Source of the DNA: an uncultured Oscillospiraceae bacterium
GTDB lineage: Bacteria; Bacillota; Clostridia; Oscillospirales; Oscillospiraceae
DNA: 16,183 nt
Assembly: GCA_937915075.1 (NCBI GenBank)
Contig: CALDMA010000153.1
Location: forward strand, 1 to 16,183
Direction: 5' to 3'
Shown here piece by piece: positions 1 to 6,700 of this stretch. Under the pieces are notes generated by a model. That model was given only the letters and a program-made list of their open reading frames with translations. It was not told where the DNA came from and did not search any database. Each line of letters begins with the position of its first letter. Position 1 is the first letter of the stretch. The position numbers and the translations under genes were made by a program.

Positions 1-2
1 AT

Positions 3-74
3 GAGCTGATGATCATGCAGCGCAACTATCAGATGGCGATGCCGCAGCCGAAGCGAGGCGCAGCCAAGAGGTAG
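3..74 (+). CDS. 3' end of an unidentified plus-strand gene (partial)
   Basis: An open frame enters the window from the left and ends at TAG (72-74). Only 23 residues are visible, ending in MPQPKRGAAKR, a basic, unstructured-looking tail. This is too little to name a family. It reads toward, and converges with, the minus-strand toxin-antitoxin operon, with a hairpin between them. It could be the C-terminus of another element protein, or a chance open frame. Confidence 0.3.
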   Translation, partial: ELMIMQRNYQMAMPQPKRGAAKR

Positions 75-78
75 AGCT

Positions 79-117
79 ATAAAAAGCAAAATGCCGCACA
101 GGTTTCCCCATGCGGCA
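79..117 (-). terminator. Intrinsic terminator of the dinJ-yafQ operon
   Basis: A 7-bp inverted repeat (TGCCGCA at 92-98 and TGCGGCA at 111-117, 12-nt loop) lies just past the yafQ stop. On the minus strand it is followed by TTTTGCTTTTT, a typical U-rich tail. No T-run follows on the plus strand, so it mainly serves the minus-strand operon. Confidence 0.65.
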
Positions 118-123
118 CAATGC

Positions 124-414
124 TCATTTCCCGAACAAATCGCTGTGCGTTCCGGTTCTGGAAAGTGTCAGCACCAGAACATCTCCCTCAATGTGGTAGA
201 TCAGAAGCCAGTCGGGCTGAATGTGGCACTCTCGGTGTCCGCGCCAGTTGCCGGTCAGCTCATGATCTCTGTTCTCAGGCGGCAGCGCGTTTCCCATTGC
301 AAGCGTTTCGATCACGGTTTCAAGAAGCTCGATTTGCAGTCCACGCTTGATTGCCAGCTTGTAATCCTTCTTGAACGCCGTGGTCGGCTTGACGGTCAGC
401 TTTGTCTTTCTCAC
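124..414 (-). CDS. yafQ: YafQ-family mRNA interferase toxin (RelE superfamily)
   Basis: Type II toxin of 96 residues, the normal length for YafQ, which cleaves mRNA on the ribosome. The residues known to matter in E. coli YafQ (H50, H63, D67, H87, F91) all have counterparts here: H51, H64, D68, H90 and F94, the last two in the signature RTGTHSDLF. This suggests an active enzyme. The start is GTG at 414; it overlaps the antitoxin stop as GTGA and has no clear ribosome binding site, so translation is probably coupled to the antitoxin. The gene is followed by its own terminator. Such modules commonly stabilise mobile elements; that role here is inferred from position next to conjugation genes and replication-gene remnants. 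Confidence 0.9.
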   Translation of the reverse strand: MRKTKLTVKPTTAFKKDYKLAIKRGLQIELLETVIETLAMGNALPPENRDHELTGNWRGHRECHIQPDWLLIYHIEGDVLVLTLSRTGTHSDLFGK

Positions 415-689
415 TTTTTCAGATCGGCAAAAAGCTCGTCAAGGTCGTTATAGCCCTTTACAGACGGGTCTTTCGCAATCCTTTCCGCTTCCAGCATGGC
501 GGTAATCGTTTCCTTGTTGGGCTGATTGATGGAGATTTCAAACGGAATCCCGCCCTCCCGGATCGATTGACGCACGAAAATATTGAAAGCTGTTGTGAGA
601 TTCATGCCAAGCTCCGAAAACAAAGCGTCAGCCTGTGCTTTCAGGTCGCTGTCCATTCGGATGCTGATGTTTGTCGTAGTTCCAGCCAT
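411..689 (-). CDS. dinJ: RelB/DinJ-family antitoxin
   Basis: Antitoxin of 92 residues. The N-terminal half (about residues 5-50) is a ribbon-helix-helix DNA-binding domain with the family pattern NISIRMDSDLKAQAD, then FSELGMNLTTAFNIFVRQ. The C-terminal part, after the GGIPFEI motif, is the segment that wraps and neutralises the toxin in known DinJ-YafQ complexes. The ATG at 689 is preceded by AAAGGGGA at proper spacing. It is the first gene of the operon and overlaps yafQ by four bases. By analogy with the family, it should repress its own promoter, with deeper repression in complex with the toxin. I did not find a convincing long palindromic operator. Confidence 0.9.
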   Translation of the reverse strand: MAGTTTNISIRMDSDLKAQADALFSELGMNLTTAFNIFVRQSIREGGIPFEISINQPNKETITAMLEAERIAKDPSVKGYNDLDELFADLKK

Positions 690-718
690 GAAATCATCCC
701 CTTTCTACTGGCACTATC

Positions 719-747
719 ATTATACGCCATTTGCACGAGAAATACAA
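719..747 (-). promoter_or_regulatory. Sigma-70-type promoter of dinJ-yafQ
   Basis: On the minus strand there is a TTGTAT -35 box and a perfect TATAAT -10 box separated by exactly 17 bp. The -10 lies about 30 bases before the dinJ start. A short TGGC/GCCA inverted repeat (709-712 and 726-729) flanks the -10 and might be part of an operator, but it is too short to be sure. Confidence 0.7.
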
Positions 748-906
748 TACAACGCACGAAAAAGGTACATTTTGTTTCCAAGCCCTGAAACGGAGCAAAT
801 GTCCCTCCCAAAAGCGCACAGAATGCGCCGAAGAAACTTATCCATACCGCCCCGTACCATCCGTTCCCAAAACGGAGCGTACAGGGCAAAATTAGCCCGA
901 AAATGA

Positions 907-1073
907 TACCGAGATTTACAATTTGACCGTCTGCCGGAGCGTGACGCTTTGGCGACAGGCAGAAGCGTGAAAATGCCGAGAATGAGCAATCAGCGGCGGC
1001 TGGAATGGTCGTTCTTCCTCGACCACCGAAATACAATCCCCTTTGCCGTGGGTGTGTCCACATCTGTAAGCAA
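907..1073 (+). pseudogene. Decayed small Cys-rich ORF (frameshifted remnant)
   Basis: In one plus-strand frame, following a stop at 904-906, the sequence reads a plausible protein including KMPRMSNQRRLEWSFFLDHR (ending near 1029). The sense then continues in another frame as KYNPLCRGCVHICKQ (1029-1073), with a Cys-x2-Cys-x3-Cys cluster. The two pieces read as one small protein interrupted by a deletion or frameshift near 1029. I believe similar short Cys-rich ORFs occur in clostridial elements near replication genes, but I cannot name the family. The stretch 748-906 upstream holds no gene I can support. Confidence 0.35.
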
Positions 1074-1084
1074 ACCCGCCCCAG

Positions 1085-1246
1085 ATGTCGAAGCTGCTGT
1101 ACGCGCTGCTGCTTGACCGGGCAACGCTCTCACAGGCAACCGGCTGGCCGGATGATAGCGGCAGGAGTTACCTTGTGTTTCCCATAGAGAAACTTGCCAC
1201 CGCGATGGGCAGAAGCCCCATGATGAAGAATCATGCTTCCTGTTGA
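1085..1246 (+). pseudogene. Truncated RepA_N-like replication initiator fragment
   Basis: The plus-strand frame reads SKLLYALLLDRATLSQATGW, then a PDDSGRSYLVFPIEKLA segment ending in GRSPM. This resembles the start of RepA_N-type plasmid/ICE initiators, where a KLLYALLLDR helix is followed by a conserved Gly-Trp, an Asp/Gly-Arg turn and a short winged-helix segment. Only about 45 residues remain: the frame lacks the beginning of the family, diverges after GRSPM, stops at 1246, and overlaps the convergent 3' end of the signal peptidase gene. I therefore read it as a scar left by a rearrangement that joined a replication module to this cassette. It has no obvious start signal of its own. Confidence 0.5.
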
Positions 1247-1638
1247 GGGAAAATCAACTTTGCTACTATGGATGATTCTCTCACAAATGGATCCGTCCAA
1301 AACCGCGAGTCGTAGGATTGATTCGTGTTATCTCCGCAAACATAATAGCAACTTTCCGGTACGACCAATATGTTGCCATTCTGTATAACGGTCTCGCCGC
1401 CGGATGCCTTGATCCGTTTGACCAGCAGTCGGCCGTCCCGTTCAAAGACGATGATGTCCCCATTGTTCAAATCCTTATATAGCCTGGTAGCCAGAATAAA
1501 CGAGTCCTTTTTTAATGTCGGCTCCATGGACGCCGTAGGGATGTACCCGAGGAAAAATGCTGTTCTTGATAGAACGACCAGCAGGCAGGTGAGCAAAACA
1601 CAGATGACGGCCCATCGGTTTTCTTTGCGTAATATCAT
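1231..1638 (-). CDS. lepB: Short type I signal peptidase (S26 family)
   Basis: Membrane-bound serine protease of 135 residues that would remove Sec signal peptides outside the membrane. One N-terminal membrane segment (about residues 8-30) is followed by the catalytic Ser37 in PTASMEPTL, the GDIIVF box, the general-base Lys74 in LVKRIKASGG, and the last conserved box CGDNTNQSYDSRFW. All catalytic boxes are present although the protein is short, so it looks functional. GGGAGG stands 5-6 bases before the ATG. It is the third gene after the DUF3268 leader, separated from the sigma factor gene by a strong terminator-like hairpin, so its expression probably depends on readthrough. Likely substrates are the secreted adhesin, sortase and the two anchored proteins of the neighbouring operon; this is an inference. 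Its 3' end overlaps the RepA-like remnant on the other strand. Confidence 0.9.
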   Translation of the reverse strand: MILRKENRWAVICVLLTCLLVVLSRTAFFLGYIPTASMEPTLKKDSFILATRLYKDLNNGDIIVFERDGRLLVKRIKASGGETVIQNGNILVVPESCYYVCGDNTNQSYDSRFWTDPFVRESSIVAKLIFPQQEA

Positions 1639-1649
1639 AGTTCCTCCCG

Positions 1650-1705
1650 AAAAAAATCACCCCCCTCCCACTCCGGCCAATTGGCAGCTGGAGCGGGAGG
1701 GGGTG
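1650..1705 (-). terminator. Strong hairpin with U-run between the sigma factor and signal peptidase genes
   Basis: The arms 1658-1674 and 1690-1705 are nearly perfectly complementary (about 15 GC-rich pairs with one mismatch). On the minus strand they are followed by ATTTTTTT, and directly after that comes the GGGAGG ribosome binding site of the signal peptidase gene. The hairpin begins only 15 bases after the sigma factor stop. It is a textbook intrinsic terminator placed where it would control entry into the next gene. Confidence 0.75.
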
Positions 1706-1719
1706 TTCATTGATTCAAA

Positions 1720-2235
1720 TCAGAGTGCAGTAAGATCCGGATGCGATCTTAGATACTTTCTTGTACGGGATATACGAGCCGCAATGCACTTATCACTTTC
1801 CCCGAATATCCGGCCGATCTCTGCACAGGAATAACCGGCGGCATTGAGACGGATTGCCCGAATACCCTTGGCCACGGCTTTGGAAGATTCAGTCTCTAAC
1901 CGGTCCAGGATCATGTCAAGCTCGCTATATTCATCAGTGGCCTGTCCTTGGCACAAAAGCTCCGGGTTCCATTCGCATTCCCTTGCCGCACGCCGGTTGG
2001 CATAGATTAGAGCCGTGCATATTTCATTCCAGATAATGCGGTAAGCAAATGTGGAGAAGCAGCCGCCCTTATCACTGTACGCCGCCTTGCATAAGCCAAT
2101 ACAGCCGATTTGATACAGATCGTCATAACTAAAGATACTGTTTTGACCCGGATCATGTACTTTATCCTTGATCACTTTCCCGACCAGGCCGAGGTTCTCC
2201 TCTACCTTTCTCTGCTGCATCTGGTTAAGTGTCAT
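1720..2235 (-). CDS. Sigma-70 family RNA polymerase sigma factor (short, element-encoded)
   Basis: Protein of 171 residues. A region-2-like helix pattern is seen at about residues 38-75 (YDDLYQIGCIGLCKAAYS, then FSTFAYRIIWNEI). A region-4-like helix-turn-helix is seen at about 130-163 (AAGYSCAEIGRIFGESDKCI, then ARISRTRKYLR). Region 3 is short, as in small phage/ICE or ECF-like sigma factors. The ATG overlaps the DUF3268 stop as ATGA, and AAGGAGG lies 9 bases upstream inside the DUF3268 gene, so the two are translationally coupled. It probably directs RNA polymerase to element promoters; its targets cannot be read from this window. A sporulation-type or alternative-sigma role is possible. Confidence 0.85.
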   Translation of the reverse strand: MTLNQMQQRKVEENLGLVGKVIKDKVHDPGQNSIFSYDDLYQIGCIGLCKAAYSDKGGCFSTFAYRIIWNEICTALIYANRRAARECEWNPELLCQGQATDEYSELDMILDRLETESSKAVAKGIRAIRLNAAGYSCAEIGRIFGESDKCIAARISRTRKYLRSHPDLTAL

Positions 2236-2696
2236 GACGCTGCGCCTCCTTTATATAGGCGGTTTTCTCCTGCCCGTTGCTTCTGATACATGTCCAAGAG
2301 TTTTTTACTCTCCGCAATGACTTCATTGCAGTAATACTCACCAAGGTAGCCGATATGGGCTTTTGACAAGGGCATCTGCAGAAGATCTGCCAGCCACAGA
2401 TAGGCGTCCTGTTTGCTCATGATGCCGCTTCGGTACAGTTGGTCAAATTGGTGGTGTGCTTCATTGCGCAGCATACGCAGTTTCCGGTTTGCCAGTGTCC
2501 CCACAGGGATATTGGTGCCCGGATGCGTACGGACATAAGCGTCGCAGTGCGGGTAATTGCTGCAGACGTACAGCATGGTGTGGTTTGGATTATCCCGGTA
2601 GATGCCATCGGCTGAGCGCAGTACAACGGTGCCGCCGCAATACTGACAGCGCATTGCAGACGGATTCATTCCTTTCTTTCTTTTCTTATGTTTCAT
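2232..2696 (-). CDS. DUF3268 zinc-ribbon protein
   Basis: A 154-residue protein when started at 2696. I chose that ATG because GGAGGAGAAAGAGACA precedes it and the family match begins just after it; an upstream in-frame ATG (2840) would run through the leader RNA structure. A basic start (KHKKRKKG) is followed by a zinc-ribbon-like Cys set: MRCQYCGG about 15 residues in, then a second Cys pair in YVCSNYPHCDAYV. The typical DUF3268 core follows: HPGTNIPVGTLANRKLRMLR, AHHQFDQLYRSGIMSKQDAY and AHIGYLGEYYCNEVI. The function of the family is unknown; it is common in phages and mobile elements. The gene is coupled by ATGA to the sigma factor gene and sits under a structured leader, so regulation by that RNA is likely. 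Confidence 0.85.
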   Translation of the reverse strand: MKHKKRKKGMNPSAMRCQYCGGTVVLRSADGIYRDNPNHTMLYVCSNYPHCDAYVRTHPGTNIPVGTLANRKLRMLRNEAHHQFDQLYRSGIMSKQDAYLWLADLLQMPLSKAHIGYLGEYYCNEVIAESKKLLDMYQKQRAGENRLYKGGAAS

Positions 2697-2723
2697 TGTC
2701 TCTTTCTCCTCCGTCCGGATATA

Positions 2724-2816
2724 GAAAAAGGCCGGAAAACTGCATGAAAACAAAGAACGGCAAAGTCGGTTTCTACATACCGAGCACGTTCCTGTCATCA
2801 AAGCAGCCTTCCGGCC
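2724..2816 (-). terminator. Long interrupted hairpin with U-run at the end of the DUF3268 leader
   Basis: GGCCGGAA (2730-2737) pairs with TTCCGGCC (2809-2816). Further pairs nest inside: CTGC/GCAG, ATGA/TCAT, GAACG/CGTTC and TCGGT/ACCGA with an 8-nt apical loop. On the minus strand the closing arm is followed by TTTTTC and, about 12 bases later, by the GGACGGAGGAG ribosome binding region of the DUF3268 gene. This looks like an intrinsic terminator that decides readthrough into the operon. Confidence 0.65.
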
Positions 2817-2950
2817 GATGAGTTCAGTTGTGGCCTGCACCGTGTGGATCGCTCAATGCGCAGATCCGTAACAGTTCCTCTCCCGCGGGGAGAGTCTAAC
2901 TCCGGGAGCTCTTCCGAAGTACTGAGAGCCTGAGTGCAAGCCCCTGCCAC
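2724..2950 (-). ncRNA. Structured leader RNA, candidate cis-regulator (possibly the DUF3268 RNA motif)
   Basis: Transcription from the promoter just upstream would start near 2950 and run through about 225 nt before the terminator. By eye the first 120 nt form a closed multi-branch fold. A closing stem pairs 2934-2940 with 2834-2840 (7 bp including one G-U). Inside are an arm with GCTCT/AGAGC, a perfect 7-bp GC-rich hairpin CTCTCCC-CGC-GGGAGAG (2879-2895), and an arm GGATC/GATCC. The aptamer-like domain followed by a terminator in front of a ribosome binding site is the layout of riboswitches and other attenuators. I recall a candidate motif in the RNA structure literature named after DUF3268, found upstream of such genes; I cannot verify that this is a member. 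I do not recognise a known riboswitch consensus (SAM, TPP, FMN, c-di-GMP, T-box). Confidence 0.6.
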
Positions 2951-2956
2951 GGTTAG

Positions 2957-2985
2957 AGCATAACACAGTGCGGCTCAAATGTCAA
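2957..2985 (-). promoter_or_regulatory. Strong sigma-70-type promoter of the DUF3268-sigma-signal peptidase operon
   Basis: On the minus strand a perfect TTGACA -35 (2980-2985) and a TATGCT -10 (2957-2962) are separated by exactly 17 bp. An AT-rich stretch (2986-3060) precedes it and could act as an UP element. AGGCTT at the -35 edge (2984-2989) is repeated in inverted orientation at 3032-3037, which could be an operator but may be chance. Confidence 0.8.
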
Positions 2986-3067
2986 GCCTAAAAGTAATTA
3001 TCTGATTTAATTTTTGCTATATATTCCCTAAAGGCTTGTATTTTTGATTTTGAAGTCAGTCTGACAG

Positions 3068-3085
3068 TTGACCTCCCGTGGTCAA
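3068..3085 (-). other. Small hairpin over the stop codon of the last main-operon gene
   Basis: TTGACC and GGTCAA form a perfect 6-bp stem with a 6-nt loop that includes the TGA stop (3082-3084). No U-run follows, so it is not a convincing terminator. I see no other strong terminator for the main operon before the next promoter at 2985, so the operon end is unclear. Confidence 0.35.
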
Positions 3086-3642
3086 TACTCATCCTCCTCA
3101 TCGTCGGATCCATCCGGCTCCTGTTCTGCAGACTTCCGGTTTCGAATGACATGCATAGCGATCAGGATACCCACTGCAAGCAGCATGCCTCCGCCAAAGA
3201 ACACAAGATGTACTATGGGAATCCCACCCACAGCAGCACGATTGTGCTCAGGTCGGGCATCGTCCGAATCAGACGCTGCATCCGGTGTATCAGACGGCTG
3301 ACTCTCCGTTCCGGCATCCGGTGAACTGCTTGGGGGCGGCGCTGCGGTGGCGGAATTGAGGCAAGAGAGGATATAGTTCCCGCTATTACCCAGTTCCATT
3401 CGCAAGACGCCATCCTCTCCGACATGGATCGTGCCTGGATACAGACCGGCATCCGTTTTGAGTTGGAACTCGACACCCGCCCACTGTGTGCCAAGCTGCA
3501 CTTCCAGTATGACCGGCTGCGCGACCTGCAATTCCGTGCCGTCCGTGTCATCGCCGGCAGCGAAGGCGGTTCCTGTACCTATGAGCAGGAAGCACAGCAG
3601 TATCAGGAGTGTGCTTGCGCCTGTTTTGAATTTACTCACCAT
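3082..3642 (-). CDS. Small secreted, C-terminally membrane-anchored surface protein
   Basis: The 186-residue form starts at the ATG at 3642, preceded by AAGGAGGATC; the longer open frame extends back into the adhesin gene and is not credible. It has a Sec signal peptide (hydrophobic core LLILLCFLLIGTG, likely cut after AFA). A beta-rich region of about 60 residues containing LGTQWAGVEFQLKTDAGLYP is followed by a Pro/Ser/Asp-rich stalk (about residues 90-130), one membrane segment with LVFFGGGMLLAVGILIAMHV, the basic stop RNRK and an acidic cytoplasmic tail ending GSDDEEDEY. There is no LPxTG motif, so it should stay in the membrane rather than be attached to the wall. It directly follows the adhesin gene, which lacks its own membrane anchor, so a partner or docking role is a fair hypothesis. 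I do not recognise a named family. Confidence 0.8.
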   Translation of the reverse strand: MVSKFKTGASTLLILLCFLLIGTGTAFAAGDDTDGTELQVAQPVILEVQLGTQWAGVEFQLKTDAGLYPGTIHVGEDGVLRMELGNSGNYILSCLNSATAAPPPSSSPDAGTESQPSDTPDAASDSDDARPEHNRAAVGGIPIVHLVFFGGGMLLAVGILIAMHVIRNRKSAEQEPDGSDDEEDEY

Positions 3643-3662
3643 GATCCTCCTTGTCTTCTGCG

Positions 3663-3703
3663 TTGCAGGGGGGCGGTCTGATGCTTCAGGCCGCCCCCTG
3701 CAA
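3663..3703 (-). other. GC-rich intercistronic hairpin between the adhesin and small membrane protein genes
   Basis: TTGCAGGGG(G)GCGG at the left pairs with CCGCCCCCTGCAA at the right (about 13 bp with one bulged G), and an inner CTGA/TCAG pair flanks a 4-nt loop. No U-run follows on the minus strand; the ribosome binding site of the next gene comes about 15 bases later. It could protect the adhesin mRNA 3' end, mark a processing site, or pause polymerase. Confidence 0.6.
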
Positions 3704-3752
3704 TGTCTCATAATTGGAATTGTAATGCGATGCTCCTGTGTTGCTGCATTTC

Positions 3753-6700
3753 TTAATAGCCGGTCTTGGGCAGGGTCACATTGGTTTTGGCATACACCTC
3801 CGTCACCCACCGGGAAACGCCCATGATCCACTGCCCCTGATACAGTCCGCCTACATCCGCAACATTAACGAAGCTGGAGCCGTTTGAGAGCCCCTTACGC
3901 ACCGTTCCATAGAGATAAGGCGTCTCCACCTGAGCAAAGCCCGCTTTTACGGTCCCAAATACGAACATCAGTTCCGTGATGCGTTCATTGGACGCAAGTC
4001 CGAGAGCTGCAGGCCGTGTATCCAATACATAGTTTTTCGCAGTGGAGAGGTTGTCGGCCAATGTCAGGTAGCCGTTGGAGGTGTTGGTCTTATAGATCAC
4101 CTTGTAGGACAAACTCTGATTATAGGTACCGGTGACGATTTTATCCAACTGAACCTGTGCCGGAAGCGCATCGCGCCAGTAGAAGGACTCCAGCGGGACG
4201 GTAGAAGTGTTGCCGATCTGCGTCAGAGTATAGCGGATCGGCTGACCGGGCATGACCTGCGCATAGCCGGTCTTCTTGATGGAGACGCCGGTGGACACAC
4301 TGTTGTTTTCCACCTCAAAGGTAACGATCTGCCCTTCATGCTCCAGATAGGCGGTCATTACCGTGGTATTGATGGCGTAGTAGTTCGGCGCCTTGATCTC
4401 ACGGATCGTATAGCGGGACAGGGGGAGCAGTTTGGAGACCGCTCTGCCGTTTTTATCTGTGCGGATGGTATCCACGGTATTGCCCGCTTTGTCATAAATT
4501 TCGAAGACTGCGCCCTCCAGCAGGGTTCCTGCGCTCAGGCCGTTGATGGGGTTATCATCAGCGGATTTCTTGATGATCTGGATCTGCCCCTTGATGGCGG
4601 TATTCTCCCAACGGATCTCAGAGGTCGCGCCATAACGGACATAGATGGTTTTCAAGGTATCGTCCCGAATATAGCCATCCGCTGCGCGGATCTCACGCAG
4701 ATAATAGCGGCCATCCTCCAGCCCTTCGTCCATATAGACATAGCCGTCCTGATCACTCACATACTCACCGACAGGGTTGTGGTTTGCGTCGTACAAAAGG
4801 AACGTCGTACCGTAGATCCCCTCACCAGTGTTGGCATCCACTTTATGAATGAGTACGCCGGACGCCTTATGGTTCGTCACAGTCAGAACAGCTGTCTGGC
4901 CGTCCTTTACCTCAATATTCTTGGGGGTTGTATCCAGCCGGTAGCCCTTGGCCGCCTTCAGTTCGGTGACGGTATACCAGCCGGCCTCCGCCTCCGGCAG
5001 ACGGATCAGGCCGTTTTCATCGGTGGTGTAAGTGCCGATGATCTCACCGTTCATCCTACGCACCTCCATCTGAACGCCAGAGATGCGTCTGCCGCTTTCC
5101 TCATCGGCTTTGATGATGGTGAGCCCGCCAATGGGTGTGTTGGTGAATGTTAAGGTCTGGGTATCATTGGCATTGATCACTACTGTTTGCGAGGTTGTGT
5201 CCAGGACATAACCATCCGGTGCTTTCGTCTCCGTCACGACCAGTGTGGTGCCGGGAGCAACGCCGGTGATATGGATCTGGCCATTTTCATCTGTAGTATA
5301 GATGCCATTGGAACTGATCGCACCGCCGGAGTTTGGCACATAGGCTCCATCCGAAGTCGTGATTTCAAAAATCGCGCCGGGCAGCGGCTGTTTTGTTACG
5401 GAATCCAGTTTGCGCACGATCAGCTGACCATGCGCCTTATCCGCAAACTCCACCGTAACGACGGCCTGTTCATTACCGGTGATGTAGACCGTTTTTGCCC
5501 CTTCACTGATCTCATAACCGTCCGGAGCCTTGATCTCTTCTACCACATAAGTGCCTGCTTTCAGCCGGTTGATGGTCACAGTGCCATTGGCGCCGGTGGT
5601 ATACTCACCAATGGTGGTGCCGCCGGTTCCAGATGTGCCGGAGAGATATTTCAGGCTGAATTTTGCGCCCTGCAGAACTGCCCCTGTGTCCGCGTCCACT
5701 TTACGGATCACGAGGCCGGAAAGCGGGGTATTTTCAAAGGTAATGGTTTTGCCAGTGCCTGCGGTCAGATAGAACTGCTGTGTCGTGGGATCCTTCATGG
5801 CGTAGCCGTCTGCCGGCTCCACCTCAGTCACACGATACCAGCCATCTGCAAGCTTGGAGAGCTGGATCTGTCCGTTCTCATCGGTGTAGTAATAGCCAAG
5901 ATCACGCATCTCGCCAGTATCGGTATTGTTGGAGAGATACCAGATCTGGAACTTGGTGTGCGGGATCGGTTCTTTCGTAATGCTGTCAATCTTCCGGATC
6001 GTCAGCACCGGCTTCTGATGGTTTTCAAAGAAAACCGTATGATCACGGTTGGGATAGAGCGTAACGAGCTGACTGGAAGCATCCAGCAGGTATGGGGAAG
6101 GTACAGATTTTTCAATGATCTCGTATACGCCGGGCAGCAGGTTTTCCAACCGCGCGCTGCCGTCCTCACCGGTTCGAATCTCATCCACGCTGTGTCCGTC
6201 GGCGGCTTTCACCAAGAAGACTGTATTGGGAACGGGCTCCCCGGTATCTGCATCGTGCTTGTACACAGTAAGATTGGGGCGGCGCTCGTTCTGGATCACC
6301 AGTGTGCTGACCTTGCCGGCGAACAGCTCCACATGGTACTCCTTCGTATCCAGAATGTGATCGGACAGCGTTGCCGTTTCTTTCACGGAATAGACACCCG
6401 GCTCCAACCCATCCAACCGGATCATACCCTGTGCGTCGGTGGTGCGGTCAAGATAATGGGAGCCATCTGCAATCTTGGCGATGCGGAAGGTCACGCCGGG
6501 CAGCGGCGTACCGTCTGTGCTGGTCTTGATGATCTCCAAAGAAGGCTTGACGGAGTTGGTAAAGACAAACTCGCCGGTCTCATTGGGGCGGAGCTGAATG
6601 ATGCGCTGCGCATCGTCGATCTCATAGCCTGGGCAGCTCTTCTCCGTCACCACATAGGCGCCTGCGGGTAGGTTGGAAAGATCAATTTCGCCATACTCAT

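Noticed and set aside
641..1063. Minus-strand open frame with hydrophobic stretches (about VNLGIIFGLILPC) upstream of dinJ
   Set aside because: It overlaps the dinJ promoter and gene start and is opposite the plus-strand remnant. I see no start signal or family match, so it is most likely a shadow.
2697..2840. N-terminal extension of the DUF3268 protein (start at 2840)
   Set aside because: It runs through the terminator hairpin of the leader, has no family similarity, and a strong ribosome binding site precedes the ATG at 2696.
3643..3831. N-terminal extension of the small anchored protein into the adhesin gene
   Set aside because: The extension would cross the large hairpin and the adhesin 3' end. 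A signal peptide and a strong ribosome binding site fix the start at 3642.
5187..6671. Long plus-strand open frame (494 codons) and a second one (4338-5153) opposite the adhesin gene
   Set aside because: They mirror the CnaB repeats, lack family features and ribosome binding sites, and arise from the regular codon composition of the true gene on the other strand.
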